From: Oscillospiraceae bacterium | GTDB taxonomy: Bacteria; Bacillota; Clostridia; Oscillospirales; Butyricicoccaceae | Direction: 5' to 3' | NCBI GenBank assembly: GCA_902797555.1 | Contig: CADBTM010000168.1 | Coordinates: 1 to 6,811 of the forward strand | DNA length: 6,811 nt | Position numbers and translations under genes: made by a program | Shown here: positions 5,415 to 6,811 of the stretch, piece by piece | Layout of the letters: each line of letters begins with the position of its first letter | How positions within the stretch are numbered: the stretch's first letter is position 1 | The notes under the pieces: generated by a model | Database searches by the model: none | Seen by the model: only the letters and a program-made list of their open reading frames with translations | What the model was told of the DNA's origin: nothing

Positions 5415-6668
5415 TTATTCCTCCGTCACCCGGCAGATCACCGGGGCGAACAGGGTCTGGCCCTGCTGGGTAAGCCGCACGCACAGACGCGCGTTCCCCT
5501 CGGGCAGTGCGGACGCGGCCTGGGTCATGGGCAGGAGCATATCCTCCCCCGTGACGCTCAGCGTCCGGGGAGAGACGTGCAGCTGGGTAAGCACGCCGTT
5601 TTTCACCTGTGCCACCGCCCAGCTCCCTTCGCTCCGCTCAAAAAACAGGCCGTCGCTTTCCAGTCCGAAGCGCAGCACCCAGCCCTCTTCGTCCTCCCGG
5701 ATCTCCTCCAGACTGAGCCGTCCGGAGGCGCCCGTCACCTGCCAGAGCTGTTCCAGCAGGGCATAGACCTTTTGGCAGATCTCGGCCCGGGCGGCCGCGC
5801 CCTGTTTTTCCGCCAGCTCCAGATCGGCGGAGGTGCCGCTGTAGTGCAGATCGCCGTCGGCGGCCAGACGGATGGTGCCGTGGCTTTCCACATACACCAG
5901 CGAGCCGTCGGCGTTGGGATAGACCTTGGTCAAAAATGCGTTCATGGAGAAAAGGGTGATCACCCGCTGAGGCAGCTCGCCTCTTTGGGCGTATTCCGGC
6001 GTCTGCACCGACACGCCGGGCAGCGAGAGCACCTCCCGGGTAAGCAGCTCATCCCATCCCAGTTGGGGATAGTCCTCCCCCGCCAGCGCGGCGTTGACCG
6101 TCCATCCGCCCGAGCAGATGCTTTCCAGCTCGGCCGCGGAGGCCGCCGTTTCGGTGCTCCACCGTCCGCCGGTCTCATCGGTGACCAGCAGGATCACGCC
6201 TCCGTCCCGCACCGTCATGGCAGCCGAGCGCACGGCGGTCTCGTCGGAGGATTGGGTTCCGCCCCAGTCCTGCAAGAGGGCAAAGGGCTGGGGTGCGTGA
6301 TACTGGAGCAGCACCGCCGGAGCGCGCAGCAGCCGGCGAAACTCGCTCTCCTCCATCCGGGTCAGCGCTGCGCCCGAGCCCAGCGCCTCCTCATACAGGG
6401 GGCGCACCTGCTGCCACAGCAGGCGATAGCTCTCCCCGTCCAGAGCGTAAAAGCAGCCTTCGTCCAGGATCAATCCCAGCTTTTCGGGAAAGGCCGCCGT
6501 CTGGGAGGCGGCAAGACGCACGCCGCCGCTTTCCTTTTGCTCAAAGGCTTCCACCAGCTGCGCGCCCCGCTGACTGTCCCGCATGCTGAGCACCATGGTG
6601 ACGCCCAGCAGGCCGATCATCAGCAAAAGCAGCACGGCCAGAAGCAGGTTTTTCAGACGCTCACCCAT
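5415..6668 (-). CDS. yycH: YycH-like membrane-anchored regulator of WalK
   Basis: A 417-residue protein with a single N-terminal membrane helix (about residues 7-28, rich in Leu) preceded by a short positively charged tail (MGERLKN); the rest should lie outside the cytoplasm. YycH proteins interact with WalK and YycI to tune the essential cell-wall regulon. Recognition rests mainly on position between walK and yycI, topology and length (Bacillus YycH is about 450). A central stretch near residues 240-280 (VYPNADGSLVYVES, GTIRL) recalls the YycH domain. The ATG overlaps the end of walK by 8 nt, with GAGG 6 nt upstream, indicating tight coupling. No enzymatic motif is seen and none is expected. 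The sequence is divergent, so 'YycH-like' is safer than strict orthology. Confidence 0.72.
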   Translation of the reverse strand: MGERLKNLLLAVLLLLMIGLLGVTMVLSMRDSQRGAQLVEAFEQKESGGVRLAASQTAAFPEKLGLILDEGCFYALDGESYRLLWQQVRPLYEEALGSGAALTRMEESEFRRLLRAPAVLLQYHAPQPFALLQDWGGTQSSDETAVRSAAMTVRDGGVILLVTDETGGRWSTETAASAAELESICSGGWTVNAALAGEDYPQLGWDELLTREVLSLPGVSVQTPEYAQRGELPQRVITLFSMNAFLTKVYPNADGSLVYVESHGTIRLAADGDLHYSGTSADLELAEKQGAAARAEICQKVYALLEQLWQVTGASGRLSLEEIREDEEGWVLRFGLESDGLFFERSEGSWAVAQVKNGVLTQLHVSPRTLSVTGEDMLLPMTQAASALPEGNARLCVRLTQQGQTLFAPVICRVTEE

Positions 6669-6811
6669 GGCGCGCCTCGCCTTCCGCAGCGGGCAGCCAC
6701 AAGGTCACCACACTGCCCTTGCCGTATTCACTGTCAAATGTAATGGTGCCGCCGTGGCTTTCGGCGATCTGCTTTGCGATGGCAAGGCCGAGACCGGTGC
6801 CGCCGCTCTCC
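6661..6811 (-). CDS. walK: Sensor histidine kinase, C-terminal end (WalK-like; partial)
   Basis: The last 49 codons of a histidine kinase whose 5' part lies beyond the window. The visible piece is the end of the HATPase domain: GTGLGLAI (the G2 ATP-lid box), then AKQIAESHGGTITFDSEYGKGS, the usual IVxxHGGxIxVxSxxGxGS pattern, and a final beta strand VVTLWLPA. It ends with a short tail and TGA at 6661-6663. The motif shows a two-component sensor kinase; the WalK identity comes from the yycH-yycI-walJ neighbourhood, since this fragment alone cannot separate WalK from other kinases. In Firmicutes WalK senses the state of cell-wall synthesis and phosphorylates WalR, which controls autolysin genes. 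The gene overlaps yycH by 8 nt. Confidence 0.85.
   Translation of the reverse strand, partial: ESGGTGLGLAIAKQIAESHGGTITFDSEYGKGSVVTLWLPAAEGEARHG

Noticed and set aside
4824..6743. An open plus-strand frame of 639 codons antisense to yycI and yycH
   Set aside because: Same mirror effect: low-complexity composition, no domain, no ribosome binding site of note, and it crosses gene boundaries on the coding strand.
1..6811. CRISPR arrays, insertion sequences, tRNA or rRNA genes
   Set aside because: I saw no regularly spaced repeats, transposase motifs, terminal inverted repeats or tRNA-like cloverleaf in any gap; the window is densely packed with housekeeping and metabolic genes.

Overview
The window is a GC-rich chromosomal segment in which every supported gene lies on the minus strand. 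Gene content and order point to an anaerobic Clostridia member, most likely a butyrate-forming Oscillospiraceae/Ruminococcaceae-type gut bacterium. The evidence is a wal (yyc) cell-wall signalling cluster of Firmicutes type next to butyryl-CoA pathway genes of clostridial type. The lineage is inferred from gene content only, not from a phylogenetic marker.

Read in the direction of transcription (high to low coordinates), the first block is the wal cluster. It holds the last 49 codons of a sensor histidine kinase (walK-like, 6661-6811), a membrane-anchored YycH-like protein (5415-6668), YycI (4629-5411), murA (3215-4504), the metallo-beta-lactamase-fold protein WalJ/YycJ (2384-3157) and rlmH (1914-2374). 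walK, yycH and yycI are tightly packed (8-nt overlap, then a 3-nt gap). murA follows 124 nt later, with its own candidate promoter, a hairpin leader and probably a TTG start. A strong intrinsic terminator separates murA from walJ, yet walJ starts only 11 nt after the terminator's T-tract. walJ and rlmH are 9 nt apart. rlmH carries a frameshift in its middle; both halves are otherwise well conserved.

An intergenic region of 291 nt (1623-1913) separates the blocks. It contains the rlmH terminator, two sigma-A-type promoters (one with perfect consensus hexamers and a 17-nt spacer), a pair of AT-rich near-palindromic repeats between them, and a stem-loop just downstream of the predicted start of transcription.

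The second block is crt (846-1622) followed by hbd (1-797, cut by the window edge). Together they encode two consecutive steps of butyryl-CoA formation: hbd reduces acetoacetyl-CoA to 3-hydroxybutyryl-CoA and crt dehydrates it to crotonyl-CoA. Thiolase, butyryl-CoA dehydrogenase and etfBA would be expected further downstream but are outside the window.

I found no mobile element, CRISPR array, tRNA or rRNA, and no evidence for a wholly new system. The points most worth a second look are the rlmH frameshift, the terminator just ahead of walJ, the murA start and leader, a one-residue-longer MurA catalytic loop, and a missing acidic residue in the Hbd nucleotide-binding site.
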